A DNA stretch of 64,000 nt from Methanobrevibacter gottschalkii DSM 11977. GTDB taxonomy: Archaea; Methanobacteriota; Methanobacteria; Methanobacteriales; Methanobacteriaceae. This document shows, one piece after another, positions 8,612 through 19,900 of this stretch. A program made the translations under genes and the position numbers. The notes under the pieces are model-generated. The model was not told where the DNA came from. It did no database searches and saw nothing but the letters and a program-made list of their open reading frames with translations. Location: contig NZ_RKRG01000001.1 of NCBI RefSeq assembly GCF_003814835.1, forward strand, positions 558,001 to 622,000, written 5' to 3'. Numbering within the stretch: position 1 is the stretch's first letter; each line of letters begins with the position of its first letter.

Positions 8612-11600
8612 ATGAAAAATAAAATATTTATCATTGGATTAATTATTTTGATTTTATTTATATCAATTTCATCAGTGTGTGCTAATAATGAAAATTCAAC
8701 ATTAAATACATCTATTAAGATCAACAATGATTTAAATCAAATAAATTTAGGCAACGAAATAAATTTAATTGATGAAGCTCCAAAAGAAGTTTTACAAGAT
8801 GAAAGTGAAATTTCAATCACTCCTCAAAACTATAATAAATATTTTAATGTCTATACTGGTAAATTTAAATCTGATATTGTCTCATCTAAAATAACTACTG
8901 TAAAAATAGGTAATGTTTCAAAATGTTTATTTGCATTTGAAAAACCTGTAAATTTAATGCCGATAGATTCTAGCTGTCAAATTACAAATGGGGTAATACA
9001 TTTATTGCCTGGAAGTGATGGATCTACAATTTCCGGTTTAAAAATTATCAATAATGATTCTGTTGGGGATATTAAGTATGGAGGTATTTTAATTTCTAGA
9101 GCACATGGAATATGGCTTACAAACTCAAGTAATAATCTTATTTATAATAATACAATTATCATAGGCAATCAAAAGGGTTGTTATGCCATGCCTATGGGTT
9201 ATTCGAATAATAATAGAATTTTAAATAACACTATAATTTCTGGTCTTACGTCTTGTATTGTAATGGGCAGATCTTGTTATAATAATATTTCTAATAATTA
9301 TATTGAAATTTGTGGCTATGAACTTTTCACTACATCTAATTTAATTTTCTTTAACCCTTGGGGACATGCAGATTATGATGATGGTGTAGCCGAGTGTAAT
9401 GGAAATTATATTGCAAATAACTATTTAAAAAATTATGGAACTGGAATTTGGGCTATAACTTTATCTCTTGGATATTACTCAGGAGATACACAAGTCATTA
9501 ATAATACAATTATTAAAGGTTCATCAGGTATTTCAACTAGTGATATGTTGTTCACACAACCAAAAAATATTTTGATAAAAGATAATACTTTTATTGATTG
9601 TCCAATATCTATACTTACATGTAGTAATAATGTCACAATAGAAAAAAATAAAATTTTTGGCAGTTCTGAAGATAATGCAATCTATATTCAAGCTAATGAT
9701 GCACAATTGTATAATCATAGTGTAACAATTTCGGATAATTATATAGAATTTGAAAATTTAGGTTGTGCGATATTAGTACATAGTGACAATGTAACAGTTG
9801 TTAATAATGAAATTCATTTATCAAGGTATGGTACTGGAATTGGTATTTCTCCAACCGATTTTCCTAAAGCATCATCTAATAATTGTAAAATAGAAAATAA
9901 TAAATTATATCTCAGTGGTGATATGGGAATTCGTATACTTGGACATAATACAACAATATGTAATAATTACATCTCTACAAAGGATAAAGGCATTGTAATT
10001 TCATCTTCGGGTTATAAAATATATAATAATACTATAATTGCTAATATAATTTTAAGTGATGATGTGCCAATCTATATTGAAGGACATGTGGTAAATTCAA
10101 CAGTAATGTATAATGAAATCGAAACTAATAATAGTGAAGGTATTCATTTCAATCCTTCTGGTGATTTAAGTGACTATTTTGGCAAGGTTTCTGAAAATAC
10201 AATCAATGGAATTATTGAAAATACTGAAACTATAATTGTTAATGATACAAACTTTTATGATTATTTTGATTTATCAGGATATTTAAATTATGAATTTAAA
10301 CCAAATTCAAAAAAAATTATATTTTTCACATTTTTAACTAATAAAAATATTTATTTCACAGATAAAATATTTTTAAGTAGTAATAAAATGTACAATTTAT
10401 TGCATAATGTTTCGATTAAATTTTTTGAAAATGCAAGCGGATCATTAATTCAAGATTTAAATTTTTATAATATTGGGAATAATAGTATCATTTTAGATGG
10501 GGTTAATGATGTATCAATTAATAACAATGATTTTACAATTCTTTCAAATAAGGGAAAGAATATTTCAACAATTTCCGTTATTGGTGGTGAAAATTGCATC
10601 ATATCTAATAATAATATTTTCATGAACTCTAAATCAAATTTCACTACAGCAATTTCTATTTCAAATCCTAATGGTGCCATAATTAAAAAACTTTCAAAAA
10701 ACTTTAAAATTTTTAATAATAATATTTTGATTAAAACAAATGGAATTGCAAGAGGAATTTATGCTGATTCACTTGTTGAGACAAATATATTAGAAAATAA
10801 GATCAATATTATATCTGATTCTTCGGCTTATGGTATATCAATAGAAAATACAAATGAAATAGTATATAACATAACTATTGACAATAATTTAGTTGTTATT
10901 AATTCTAAAGAAATGAGTTATTTAATCAAACTTCAAATGATTGGCACTTCTGATATAATAAACAATTATTTAGTTGGATCAAGTAATGGTATTTGCGGTA
11001 TTGGTGCTTATAATTCTTTGAATTTAAATATAAATAGAAATGAAATTTCTATTTCAGGCAAAAAACCAATTAATTTTCCTGTTTTTGATGAATTAGGTAG
11101 AAATAATGTGGCTATTTATTTAAAATCCACAGTAATAAATGGTTTTTCAAGAAATATTTTTGATATTGAAAATTCAACAATATTGATTAAAGATTCTTCA
11201 TCGATTATTAAAAATTTCAATGTTAATAGTTATGTTATTGCAGATTATAATCATGATTTTTATTTTGATTCTCAAAATAAATTAAAAAGTAATATTATTA
11301 ATGATAATAGTATAATTTTATTTAAAAACTTCACTTTTAAAAAAATAACCAATATTAATATTCCGGTAATTATAAAACCATATAAAAATCTTAATAATTT
11401 CACTGCTACATTAATTTTATCTGAAAATGCTAATAAATCATCAATTTATGGATTTAATTTTATTAATGCAAATATTAATTTAAATGGTGTAGATAATGTT
11501 AATATTTTTAATAATTCGTTCAAATGTAGTGAAATTACGGATAATAATGGTTTGAATAATATTATTTTTAATAATTCATTTGAATTTAAATTAAATAATG

Positions 11601-14323
11601 CAGATGGAATTATTTTTAATGGATGTGCAGGAGGTATTTTTACAAATAATTATATTCTAATTGATTCTAAAAAATCTAATTTTATTCTTATTAGAAAAGC
11701 TAATGGAACTAAGGTTAATAACAATTATATTAATGCTACTGGTGATAGTTTAGTATTAATTAAATCAGATTCGTCAGAAAATACTCAAATTTTAAAAAAT
11801 ATTATTAATGTTACATCTACTGGCGATTTTAATGTGTATAATGCTTTTAAAACTCATTTTGATAATATTTCAAACAATGAAATTAAATGTAGAGGTACAT
11901 CAAATAGTGCTGTAATTTATTATGATTCTTCATCTTCATGTAATAAAATTGAATTTAATGAAATTATTTCAAGTTCTAGTAATGGTAGAGAATATGCAGT
12001 TGTATTTGATACAAAACACGCTTTATCCAATACTATTGCAAATAACTATTTAATTACTTCTAATGGGTATAGGAGAGGTAATGATGCAGTATATGCAATA
12101 TTTGAATTGGTCTGTAATAATACTCCTGTAACTATATATGTATCTATTAATTCAACTGAAGATGGTAATGGTAGTTTTACAAATCCTTATTTAACAATCC
12201 ATCAAGCATTAGAGAACAGTTTAAGTGGAGCTATAATCTACATATTACCTGGTTATTATAAGGAATCTAATTTAATTGTTAATAAAAATATTACATTAAC
12301 CGCAATAAATAATGATGGAGCTGTTTATATTGATGCATTAAATAATCAGTTATTTACAATAACTGAAAAGGGTAGTTTGACTATAAATGCATTAAAGATT
12401 TTTAATGGATTTTCAGTTGAAGGTGGATCTTTGTTCTTCAATTTTGGTTCTTTAATTATCAATAATTCAGTTATTTATAATAGTTCTTCTTATTATGATA
12501 ATTCTAACCCAACATTTAAATTTACAAATATACAAACTCCAACTCTTTCATATAGTTATGATTGTGAAAATCTTGGTTTAGGAGGGGCTATTCTTAATTA
12601 TGGTAATTTATTAATAAATTCATCCACCCTATTTGATAATTTTGCACATAAGGGTGGCCTATTGGCTGATTTTGGAAAATCAACAATTAAAAATTCATTA
12701 ATATTTAATAATACTGCAGTTCATGGCGGGGCAATTTTTACAGATTCATCTCATGAATTTAACATTGAAAATAGTAGTTTCTTAGAAAATTTAGCTATTC
12801 AAACATTGGATTACTGTTATATTCAAAGAAAATCTTTAGATTCTGGTGGTTATGAGTATCGTAGTTTATGTGATATGCGGCCGGGATATGGTGGAGCAAT
12901 TTTCAGTAATTCTTCATTAATCATATCCAATTGTCTTTTTGAGAGGAATATTGCTAAATCTGGTGGCGCAATTGGTCACTACTCTAAAATAGAATTGAAT
13001 TCAAATAGACAGGGGCCTAATTATTATGCTGTTAATCAAAATGTTTATAGTCAATTTAGATATGTGCCTAAATTGAAGATTGAAAATTCGATATTTAGAT
13101 ATAATGAAGCAAAAGATACAAGTTGTGGTAACTTAAGTATGATTTCTGATAGGATGTATAATTATTATTATAGTATTAACTATAATGGTGGAGCTATTTT
13201 TGGTTCTTTAAGCCAATTAACAATCTTTAATTCATTATTTGAGCATAATGTAGCAAATACTGTTGGTGGTGCATTATGTGTTCAATGTGAAAATTCAGTA
13301 ATTGAGAGTTGTAAGTTTTATAATAATACTGCTGGGGAATATGGGGGTGCTATTGAGGCTTTTGGTACTTATAGGATATTTAATACTGAAATACTTAATA
13401 ACAATGCAAAAAATGGTGGTGCTATTAAATATACTTCATATAATTCTTATGGTCATTTACAAGAAATGATGAGTTTATTTAATGTCACAGTTACTGGAAA
13501 TAAAGCGTTATCTAGTGGAGGTGCATTTATTACACAAGTTGCTAATTTTGCAATCACTAATTCAAATATTTATGATAATAGTGCCCCATATGGTAATACT
13601 TTTTATGGAAAATATGGGTATGATAGTAGTTCCAATATTGATGCTCGTAATAATTGGTGGGGCTCTGTTGATGGACCTGATGATTCCGTTTGGAATAGTG
13701 CAAATAGTAAATTTAAAAATTGGTTGAATGAGAAAGTAAATTGGCATGTTCCTCATGTTAGTGGTGGAAGTTCTAATAATGATGAGTCTGGTATTGGAAA
13801 TCAAAATAATGGTGTAAATTCATATATTCCATCTAGTGTATCAACTGGTTCGGGGGTCCATACAGGTTCAACATTAACAAACAATGTTAAATCTTCTGGT
13901 GCTTCTTCAAAAGGGTTCTCATTCACTGGAAATTGGCCTTCAGGAACAGCAAATGGTTTTAATAATGGTGGGTCTGGTGAAGGTAATGCTGTCAATTCAA
14001 AAGATAATTCTGGAAATAGTAGAACTTCTATTGCAGGCAATGTTAAAAATTTGAATAGTGTTAGTAAAATCAATAGTTCTAATGTTAATAATCTTTTTTC
14101 AGTAGGTATGGATGCAAATGCTGCAGATTCATCAGCTAGTTCTGCTTCATCATCTCAAGGGGGGGCTGATGAGAGTTTTTCAAATGCATACGAAATAATT
14201 AATGAAGTTAAAAAAGAAAATAATCAAAAATTTTCAATATTTAATATATTGCTTATTATAGCTTGGATTTTCTTTGTTGTTGGATTTTATAGAAAATACA
14301 ACGATAATGAAAAAGAGATTTAA
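8612..14323 (+). CDS. Giant adhesin-like surface protein with beta-helix and C-terminal membrane anchor
   Basis: A 1903-aa exported protein whose ATG lies 12 bp after the previous gene with a GAAGGTGTAG ribosome site, so the two are probably cotranscribed. A signal peptide (KIFIIGLIILILFISISSVCA) is followed by an almost continuous parallel beta-helix region (residues about 60-1700) full of NNxI and GGAI rungs of the PbH1/NosD type. A 'DGNGSFTNPYLTIHQAL' module lies near 1180 and an NNWWG motif near 1680. Residues about 1710-1860 are a flexible Ser/Gly/Asn linker. A single hydrophobic helix (about 1875-1894) and a short charged tail end the protein. Unlike its two neighbours it has no Ig repeats and seems anchored in the membrane rather than held by a basic tail. 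Ligand unknown. Confidence 0.85.
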   Translation: MKNKIFIIGLIILILFISISSVCANNENSTLNTSIKINNDLNQINLGNEINLIDEAPKEVLQDESEISITPQNYNKYFNVYTGKFKSDIVSSKITTVKIGNVSKCLFAFEKPVNLMPIDSSCQITNGVIHLLPGSDGSTISGLKIINNDSVGDIKYGGILISRAHGIWLTNSSNNLIYNNTIIIGNQKGCYAMPMGYSNNNRILNNTIISGLTSCIVMGRSCYNNISNNYIEICGYELFTTSNLIFFNPWGHADYDDGVAECNGNYIANNYLKNYGTGIWAITLSLGYYSGDTQVINNTIIKGSSGISTSDMLFTQPKNILIKDNTFIDCPISILTCSNNVTIEKNKIFGSSEDNAIYIQANDAQLYNHSVTISDNYIEFENLGCAILVHSDNVTVVNNEIHLSRYGTGIGISPTDFPKASSNNCKIENNKLYLSGDMGIRILGHNTTICNNYISTKDKGIVISSSGYKIYNNTIIANIILSDDVPIYIEGHVVNSTVMYNEIETNNSEGIHFNPSGDLSDYFGKVSENTINGIIENTETIIVNDTNFYDYFDLSGYLNYEFKPNSKKIIFFTFLTNKNIYFTDKIFLSSNKMYNLLHNVSIKFFENASGSLIQDLNFYNIGNNSIILDGVNDVSINNNDFTILSNKGKNISTISVIGGENCIISNNNIFMNSKSNFTTAISISNPNGAIIKKLSKNFKIFNNNILIKTNGIARGIYADSLVETNILENKINIISDSSAYGISIENTNEIVYNITIDNNLVVINSKEMSYLIKLQMIGTSDIINNYLVGSSNGICGIGAYNSLNLNINRNEISISGKKPINFPVFDELGRNNVAIYLKSTVINGFSRNIFDIENSTILIKDSSSIIKNFNVNSYVIADYNHDFYFDSQNKLKSNIINDNSIILFKNFTFKKITNINIPVIIKPYKNLNNFTATLILSENANKSSIYGFNFINANINLNGVDNVNIFNNSFKCSEITDNNGLNNIIFNNSFEFKLNNADGIIFNGCAGGIFTNNYILIDSKKSNFILIRKANGTKVNNNYINATGDSLVLIKSDSSENTQILKNIINVTSTGDFNVYNAFKTHFDNISNNEIKCRGTSNSAVIYYDSSSSCNKIEFNEIISSSSNGREYAVVFDTKHALSNTIANNYLITSNGYRRGNDAVYAIFELVCNNTPVTIYVSINSTEDGNGSFTNPYLTIHQALENSLSGAIIYILPGYYKESNLIVNKNITLTAINNDGAVYIDALNNQLFTITEKGSLTINALKIFNGFSVEGGSLFFNFGSLIINNSVIYNSSSYYDNSNPTFKFTNIQTPTLSYSYDCENLGLGGAILNYGNLLINSSTLFDNFAHKGGLLADFGKSTIKNSLIFNNTAVHGGAIFTDSSHEFNIENSSFLENLAIQTLDYCYIQRKSLDSGGYEYRSLCDMRPGYGGAIFSNSSLIISNCLFERNIAKSGGAIGHYSKIELNSNRQGPNYYAVNQNVYSQFRYVPKLKIENSIFRYNEAKDTSCGNLSMISDRMYNYYYSINYNGGAIFGSLSQLTIFNSLFEHNVANTVGGALCVQCENSVIESCKFYNNTAGEYGGAIEAFGTYRIFNTEILNNNAKNGGAIKYTSYNSYGHLQEMMSLFNVTVTGNKALSSGGAFITQVANFAITNSNIYDNSAPYGNTFYGKYGYDSSSNIDARNNWWGSVDGPDDSVWNSANSKFKNWLNEKVNWHVPHVSGGSSNNDESGIGNQNNGVNSYIPSSVSTGSGVHTGSTLTNNVKSSGASSKGFSFTGNWPSGTANGFNNGGSGEGNAVNSKDNSGNSRTSIAGNVKNLNSVSKINSSNVNNLFSVGMDANAADSSASSASSSQGGADESFSNAYEIINEVKKENNQKFSIFNILLIIAWIFFVVGFYRKYNDNEKEI

Positions 14324-14490
14324 TTTTCATTTAATATTTCTTTTTTATTCAATTTAATTTTATTTTTATTATTATTTATTTTATTAAAATTTTCTTTAGA
14401 AAAAATTAAATATATATTAATTAATATTCATTATTATGTGTTAAATTAATAATTTAGTTTAATACAATAATTGTGGTGAGGTTAAATATC

Positions 14491-17400
14491 ATGAAATATT
14501 CTAAGTTATTTTTGATATCTTTTGTCTTATTGTTTTTCATTGTAAGTGCTGTTAATGCTTTAGATGCATCTGAAATTACTTTGAATGCAGATAATTCTAT
14601 TGATGAAATATCTAATGAAGATATGGGAATACTTAATGAAGTTTCACCCTCAAATGATATAAAACATATTTATGTAAACGATACTGGGGATGATTCAAAC
14701 ATAGGTTCAATTAATAGTCCTTATTCTTCAATAAGCAAAGCAATTGGTGATGTTAATTCGTCTACAAATACAACGATATATTTAAGTAAAGGAACTTTTG
14801 GAAAAAATAATGATACTAATTTTCAATTTACAAATGAAATAAATACTTATTTTGATAATTGTAATGTGACTTTTATTGGTGAGGGAACTGATAAAACATT
14901 TATAGATGGTAAATCAACATATAAATTCATGACTATACTGGAAATCACTCCTAATTTAGTTTTTAAAGATATTACATTTGTTAATTTTAGAGGACGGGGG
15001 AGTTCTGTTTTTGAACTTTTGGAAGCAGGAAATTTAACAATTGATAATTGTGTTTTTAAAGATTCATATTCTACTAGTAATGGTGATACAATTTCATCTT
15101 CAAATAGTGGTGATTTAAAAATTATTAATTCTCAATTTATTAATTCAAATGGTGGAATAATTAGTTTATTATATGAGGATGTATCTCCCGGAACTCTTTA
15201 TTTAGAAAATAATACTTTTGTAAATATTACTAATTCTGAAAATAATGGAATTGCAGTTACTAGTAATTATGCTAAAGCAGTGATTAAAAATAATAAATTT
15301 AATAATATCACTTGTATTAATCAAAATCAAGTTACCCTTTATTTAGAAGCTCCCGATGAAGGTACACTTGTTTTAACTGATAATAATTTTGTTAATTGTG
15401 AGTGTTTAAATGAATATTTTATGGCTCCAGTATATTTGTGGGCATATGAAGAATATGTAATATTTGAAAGAAATATATTCTTAAATTCTACTGGTGCTTC
15501 TGGATTCAATATATTGCTTAATGGTAGAATGGATAATTTAAATATTAGTATAGGTGCTGATGAGATTAATGTTCATAATAATGAAATTAATCATGGTGTA
15601 AATATTCCAATTAATATAACTGATGATGTAGGAAACTTAGTTTTAATTAATAGTGGAATTCAACTTAATCTTATAGGTGATAATAACAATTATACTCCAT
15701 ATTTAAGTTTAAAAAATAAAAAACTCACATTTGCTACTGTTCCTGAGAGTGGCATTTATAATGTAACTATCACATATAATGATGGGTTATCAACTACTGA
15801 AGTGTTAACTATTATAAAAATTAATATCTCTAGTAGTCCTGTTAATATTTGGGTATCTCCTAAAGGTTCAGATTCAAATAATGGTAGTGAAGAAAACCCA
15901 TTTAAGACAATTCAGCATGCAATAGATACGGGATTTGAAAAATCATTCAATGTCATAATATATTTAGATGAAGGAATTTATTATGGTGAAAGTAATGTTA
16001 ATTTAATAATTACGAATAAAGGTAGTCTTCAAATTATCGGAAAAAAATATAATAAAACTATTATTGATGGGGAACATTCAAATTGGTTTTTGAGTGTTGA
16101 TACTTGTGATGTTGAAGTTAAAAATTTAAAATTCATTAATGGTGCTGGAAATAAAAATTTAATTTCTGGTTCAAATTTACTTAATCTTAAAGATTGTATT
16201 GTAGATAGTAATATTGCTTCAAGAAATTGTTATGTTTTACATCAAACATTATTTGATAATTTAACTTATACAAACAATACTGGTACAATTTATTATAATT
16301 ATAATAGAAATATTACAAAATCAAATTTTATTAACAATAAAAATATTTATGATTCTACTGGTATTATTTATAGTTCTTGGGCTCCTATAATTATTCTTGA
16401 TTGTAAATTCATTAATAATACTGCATTATATGATTATGGTGTAATATACTCTAATAACAACATTATGAGTCTTAATAATTACTATTATGGAAATAAAGCT
16501 AAAAATTATGGAATATTCTATGCTTCGTCTTATTCTAGTAATAAAATGATTTTAATAAATGATACATATATTAATAATCACGTAGATGGATCATATGGAA
16601 TTGGAATTTCACCATATTCCTCTGTAGTAAATTGTAAATTTATTAATAACTCTGCTGGTACAGATGCGGGCATAGGTAGTATAACAATTACCTGTTCATT
16701 TAAAAATTGTTCATTCATAAATAACAGTGCTACTAAGGGCGGTGTTTTTGTATTAAATGCTGTTCAACATGCATTGGGCACTACTTATGAAGAACTTATT
16801 TCATTTGACAATGTAACTTTTGAAAATAATAAAGCTAGCATGGGTGCTGATATTTATCTGCCTCCAAGAAGTTCAAATTCCTATTACTCATATACATATC
16901 CTATTGAATTAACAATTACCTTTGATAATATTACTGTTACTTCCTTAACTGATAATTTAACTGCTAGTGTTTATGGAGTTAATGGAATAATTGTTGGAGG
17001 TGCAATTCTTGAATTTTATTTAAACGAGTTATATATTGGTTCTTCTCAAATTGTTAATAGTAATGCAATTTTAGAATATGATGGTTTTAGTAATGGAAAA
17101 GCTATTGTTAATGGAAATATTATTCATCCTTCTGTAAAAAATAATATAAATAATGCAACATTAGATATTAAATTAGATAATGTATTAAATCATATTGATT
17201 TCTGGGTTTCAAACATAGGTAGTGATGAAAATGGCGATGGTAGTAAAACTAAGCCATTTAAAACAATTCAATATGCTGTTAATAAAGCATTTGAAAATTG
17301 TCGTGATATTACTATCTATCTTGGAGAAGAAACATATTCTGGTGAGAATAACACTAATTTAACTATTTCAAGTGCAAGTAATATAACAATAATTGGTAAA

Positions 17401-19752
17401 GGAATTGGTAAAACAATTATAAATGGTGGTAATAGCAGTTATTTTGTAAAAATTCTCATAGGCATTAATAAAATTATTATTAGTGATTTGACTATTATTA
17501 ATATGACTCCAGATAATAGATTTGATCTTCCAATTGGTTCTACATCACCATCAGGTATACATAGTATTATTAAAAGTGGTTCCACATCACCAATCACTGT
17601 TGATAAGGGAGCAACATTATATTTAAATAATGTAAATATCACAGAATGTCGTGGAGGTAATGCTATAATTGATGGTGAAGGAAACATTTTCATTGATAAT
17701 TCCATATTATATAAAAATGGAGTTTCAAAGGGCATTATTAAATGTGAAAATTTAGTAATTAATAATTCAATAATTGATAAACATTTAGTTGGAGGTTATC
17801 CAATAATAGGAACGAACATTATAATAAATAATACTAAAATTACAGATGTATTTAATATTATTAGAAATGGATTTTATTTTATCTCCAATGCTAAAAATAC
17901 TACTATTGAAAATACATGTGTTTTAATTAATAATTGGGAAAATCCATTAAATATATTGGATATTATTGAATATTATGATACTCAAATATGTCCTGCAGCT
18001 TGTATTGCTTCAACTAATGCAATAATTAAAAATTCATCATTTAAAAATGAATTTGAATTAGTGTATTTATGGCAATCAACTACTGATTATTCATATCATA
18101 ATGTTTACTCAGGATCTAATATTGAAGCAGTTAATTCTTCATTCGAAGGTTATCAATTCATTATATATTCTAGAATGCTTCAAAATCCAATATATAAGTT
18201 CGATGGATGTACATTTAATAATATTGCTAATTTGATGATTATGATGCAATCTAGAAATTCTATAGTATCTTTTTCAAATTCTGTAATGTTCATATCAGGC
18301 AATAAAATTGCAAGTAATAATGCATTTAATAACTCTTTCCTGTTTAACAATAATTATTGGGGTAATAATTCAAAACCCGTAATTCCAAACTCTGTATCTA
18401 ATTTCCAAATACCTTCTCCAGATAATTGGATTATTTTAATTTCTGAAGGAGAAGAACCAGTATTTAAGCTTACAGATGGGAAAAATGTCACTGAGTATAT
18501 ATGTAATTTGCCAGCTAAAATATCTTATGTTGCCGATGAAAATGGTGAAATCATTCCTGTTTTAAATTTAAACGGTAATGGATATAAATTTAATGTGGAT
18601 GAAAACGGTAATGTTGTTCTTAATATCAGTGCTCCGATGAAAAATATTGTTCCTAAAGTTCCAGTTGATGAAACTGTATTCGCAAATGATATTGAAGTTA
18701 TTGTAAACTCTTCTTCTAACTTTAAGGCTAAATTCACTAATAAATGGGGCGATTCATTAAAAGGTATTAATGTTTCATTCATCATTGGTGAAAATATTAT
18801 CAATATAATTACTAATGAAAATGGTACTGCAATATTGCCTGTTGACTTTGATTTAGGAGTATATTTTGTTAAAATTGTTAATCCAGTTACTGGTCAATTT
18901 ATTTTCAAAACTATTGATGTGATACTTGAAAACACGGTTACTGCAAACGATATTATTGTAAAGTACAATGATAAATCTAAATTCTCTGTTATTTTTACTG
19001 ATAAATTTGGAAATCCGTTAATTAACACTAATGTCAAATTTAAAGTAGGAAAGTATATTATTAATAGAACTACTGATGAAAATGGTATTGCTTCATTTGT
19101 TATTAACTTCAATGTTGGTAATTATGCTGTAAATACTATTAATCCAGTTACTAATCAAAGTATTGATAAAATAATTACTGTTAATAAAATAGCTACTAAA
19201 TTAACTTCTCCTAAATTAACTGTAACTTATAATGCTGGTAAATATTTAACTTTAATTTTAAAAGATTTTAATGGAAAAGCATTGATTAATCAAAAAGTTT
19301 CTATTAAAATTAATGGTAAAGTTTACACTAAAATTACTAATTCTAAAGGACGATCTAGTTTAAAAATTAATCTCCCTGTTAAAACATACATTACAACATT
19401 AACCTATGCAGGAGATAGAAATCATATTAAATCCTCTGCAACTACTAAAGTTATAGTTAAAAAAGCAACTCCTAAAATGACTGCTAAAAAAGCAACTTTT
19501 AAATTAAAAACAAAAACTAAGAAATATTCAATTATTTTAAAAGATAACAGGTATAAAGTTATGAAAAAAGTTAAAGTATATCTTAAAGTAAAAGGTAAAA
19601 CTTATAGAGCAATAACTAATTCCAAAGGAAAAGCAACCTTTAAGATTACAAAATTAACTAAAAAAGGAAAATATTCGGCTAGAATAAAATATTCAGGTAA
19701 TAAATACTTTAATTCAATAACAAAATATGTAAAAATAACAATTAAAAGATAG
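14491..19752 (+). CDS. Giant adhesin-like surface protein, three beta-helix modules plus four Ig-like repeats
   Basis: About 1753 aa. The ATG at 14491 is preferred over the GTG at 14473 because GGTGAGGTT lies between them and the ATG begins a proper signal peptide (MKYSKLFLISFVLLFFIVSA). Three beta-helix modules each open with a 'GSD.N.GS...PFKTIQ.A' signature, near residues 65, 455 and 907. About four Ig-like repeats follow from residue 1397, and the last two are lysine-rich and end in IKR, like the first adhesin. A likely promoter TATA (ATATAT near 14410) and a 167-bp gap separate it from the upstream gene, so it may be a separate transcript. Probable wall-bound adhesin; target unknown. Confidence 0.85.
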   Translation: MKYSKLFLISFVLLFFIVSAVNALDASEITLNADNSIDEISNEDMGILNEVSPSNDIKHIYVNDTGDDSNIGSINSPYSSISKAIGDVNSSTNTTIYLSKGTFGKNNDTNFQFTNEINTYFDNCNVTFIGEGTDKTFIDGKSTYKFMTILEITPNLVFKDITFVNFRGRGSSVFELLEAGNLTIDNCVFKDSYSTSNGDTISSSNSGDLKIINSQFINSNGGIISLLYEDVSPGTLYLENNTFVNITNSENNGIAVTSNYAKAVIKNNKFNNITCINQNQVTLYLEAPDEGTLVLTDNNFVNCECLNEYFMAPVYLWAYEEYVIFERNIFLNSTGASGFNILLNGRMDNLNISIGADEINVHNNEINHGVNIPINITDDVGNLVLINSGIQLNLIGDNNNYTPYLSLKNKKLTFATVPESGIYNVTITYNDGLSTTEVLTIIKINISSSPVNIWVSPKGSDSNNGSEENPFKTIQHAIDTGFEKSFNVIIYLDEGIYYGESNVNLIITNKGSLQIIGKKYNKTIIDGEHSNWFLSVDTCDVEVKNLKFINGAGNKNLISGSNLLNLKDCIVDSNIASRNCYVLHQTLFDNLTYTNNTGTIYYNYNRNITKSNFINNKNIYDSTGIIYSSWAPIIILDCKFINNTALYDYGVIYSNNNIMSLNNYYYGNKAKNYGIFYASSYSSNKMILINDTYINNHVDGSYGIGISPYSSVVNCKFINNSAGTDAGIGSITITCSFKNCSFINNSATKGGVFVLNAVQHALGTTYEELISFDNVTFENNKASMGADIYLPPRSSNSYYSYTYPIELTITFDNITVTSLTDNLTASVYGVNGIIVGGAILEFYLNELYIGSSQIVNSNAILEYDGFSNGKAIVNGNIIHPSVKNNINNATLDIKLDNVLNHIDFWVSNIGSDENGDGSKTKPFKTIQYAVNKAFENCRDITIYLGEETYSGENNTNLTISSASNITIIGKGIGKTIINGGNSSYFVKILIGINKIIISDLTIINMTPDNRFDLPIGSTSPSGIHSIIKSGSTSPITVDKGATLYLNNVNITECRGGNAIIDGEGNIFIDNSILYKNGVSKGIIKCENLVINNSIIDKHLVGGYPIIGTNIIINNTKITDVFNIIRNGFYFISNAKNTTIENTCVLINNWENPLNILDIIEYYDTQICPAACIASTNAIIKNSSFKNEFELVYLWQSTTDYSYHNVYSGSNIEAVNSSFEGYQFIIYSRMLQNPIYKFDGCTFNNIANLMIMMQSRNSIVSFSNSVMFISGNKIASNNAFNNSFLFNNNYWGNNSKPVIPNSVSNFQIPSPDNWIILISEGEEPVFKLTDGKNVTEYICNLPAKISYVADENGEIIPVLNLNGNGYKFNVDENGNVVLNISAPMKNIVPKVPVDETVFANDIEVIVNSSSNFKAKFTNKWGDSLKGINVSFIIGENIINIITNENGTAILPVDFDLGVYFVKIVNPVTGQFIFKTIDVILENTVTANDIIVKYNDKSKFSVIFTDKFGNPLINTNVKFKVGKYIINRTTDENGIASFVINFNVGNYAVNTINPVTNQSIDKIITVNKIATKLTSPKLTVTYNAGKYLTLILKDFNGKALINQKVSIKINGKVYTKITNSKGRSSLKINLPVKTYITTLTYAGDRNHIKSSATTKVIVKKATPKMTAKKATFKLKTKTKKYSIILKDNRYKVMKKVKVYLKVKGKTYRAITNSKGKATFKITKLTKKGKYSARIKYSGNKYFNSITKYVKITIKR

Positions 19753-19795
19753 AGGTTCATCATAATCTCTATTCTATTTTTTTATTTTTCCTTGG
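19750..19795 (+). terminator. Probable terminator after the third adhesin
   Basis: A short inverted repeat, TAGAG at 19750-19754 and CTCTA at 19767-19771, is followed by a strong T-tract (TTCTATTTTTTTATTTTTCC). The stop codon lies in the left arm. The stem is weak, but the U-tract alone is a typical archaeal termination signal. Confidence 0.5.
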
Positions 19796-19900
19796 TTTTT
19801 TGTGTTTGTAAAATTTTATAGCTTATTTCAAGTTATTTTTCTTATAGTTGAAATCTCATTTCGATGAAAGTTTGTTATTATTTATATTTATATTTACTAA

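Noticed and set aside
13482-13804. Overlapping 80-codon frames on both strands inside the second adhesin gene
   Set aside because: Shadows of repetitive beta-helix coding sequence, with no ribosome sites.
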